NCBI GenBank assembly: GCA_917880885.1
Contig: OU862913.1
Coordinates: 43,619,460-43,683,459, forward strand
Direction of reading: 5' to 3'
Source: Limnephilus marmoratus
Taxonomy: Eukaryota > Arthropoda > Insecta > Trichoptera > Limnephilidae
Length of the DNA: 64,000 nucleotides
Shown here: piece after piece, positions 63,822-64,000 of the stretch
How the letters are laid out: every line of letters begins with the position of its first letter
Numbering within the stretch: the first letter of the stretch is position 1
Notes under the pieces: generated by a model
The model's input: the letters and a program-made list of their open reading frames with translations, nothing else
What the model was told of the DNA's origin: nothing
Database searches by the model: none
Translations under genes and position numbers: made by a program

Positions 63822-64000
63822 GTACTATTTTATTACTCGTACATTACAAATAAATTGGTTTTCACTTTGGCACAAATCATTATAAAAAAACAACATTCGC
63901 GCATCTCTAGTGCTATAATTGGGGAACGGATGTGTTGCCCATTTCGGCCCGTTACATATAAAACTTAATTTTAGATTTGAGGCTTAAATACCCAAACAGA
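63822..64000 (+). other. SPH intron 21, left part
   Basis: No further exon before the window ends. The last part of the protease-like domain and the stop codon must lie to the right. Confidence 0.6.

Overview
The window is AT-rich nuclear DNA from an arthropod, almost certainly an insect. The species cannot be fixed from the sequence. The evidence is a multi-exon CLIP-domain serine protease homolog (an arthropod-restricted architecture) with spliceosomal introns, set in dense LINEs, tRNA-headed SINEs, Helitrons, Penelope-like elements and MITEs. There is no bacterial-type gene organisation.

One host gene dominates. It lies on the + strand from the start codon at 8667 to beyond the right edge; the last exon seen ends at 63821. 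I reconstructed 21 coding exons by reading splice sites, phase and protein motifs. They encode a signal peptide, seven CLIP domains and a trypsin-like domain without a working catalytic triad: His is replaced by Arg, Asp is kept, Ser is replaced by Phe. Each CLIP domain is split over two exons. The first is always 104 nt, and the second is 61 or 55 nt for CLIPs 2-6. Together they make a phase 1-1 module, which explains in-frame multiplication. CLIP 6 has lost exactly the two cysteines (2 and 4) that pair with each other in this fold. The exon 3 to exon 4 junction does not keep frame as given, which points to a one-base error or a lesion.

Layout: 1-8666 is intergenic repeats, including a 5'-truncated LINE with an open reverse transcriptase frame (6906-8317) inserted in a SINE. 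8734-40961 is a 32-kb first intron. Its core (about 9960-36360) is a tandem array of composite repeat units of about 5 kb, each carrying several tRNA-Thr-like segments, tRNA-headed SINEs (called SINE A here) and SINEs with a LINE-like tail (SINE B). Individual units have received their own insertions (RTE-like LINE, Helitron, MITEs, Penelope-like remnants, a long palindrome), so sister units serve as empty-site controls. 40962-51935 holds the CLIP exons. 51936-53747 is an intron with a Penelope-like fragment (GIY-YIG domain) between inverted terminal repeats that carry a hammerhead-ribozyme-like core. 53748-63821 holds the linker and protease-homolog exons, with SINEs and a foldback element in the introns.

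The non-LTR element and SINE B share a 3' tail with a two-tier hairpin, so the LINE probably mobilises the SINE. Apart from the LINE and Penelope-like frames I saw no second protein-coding gene. The many other short open frames fall in low-complexity or repeat sequence.
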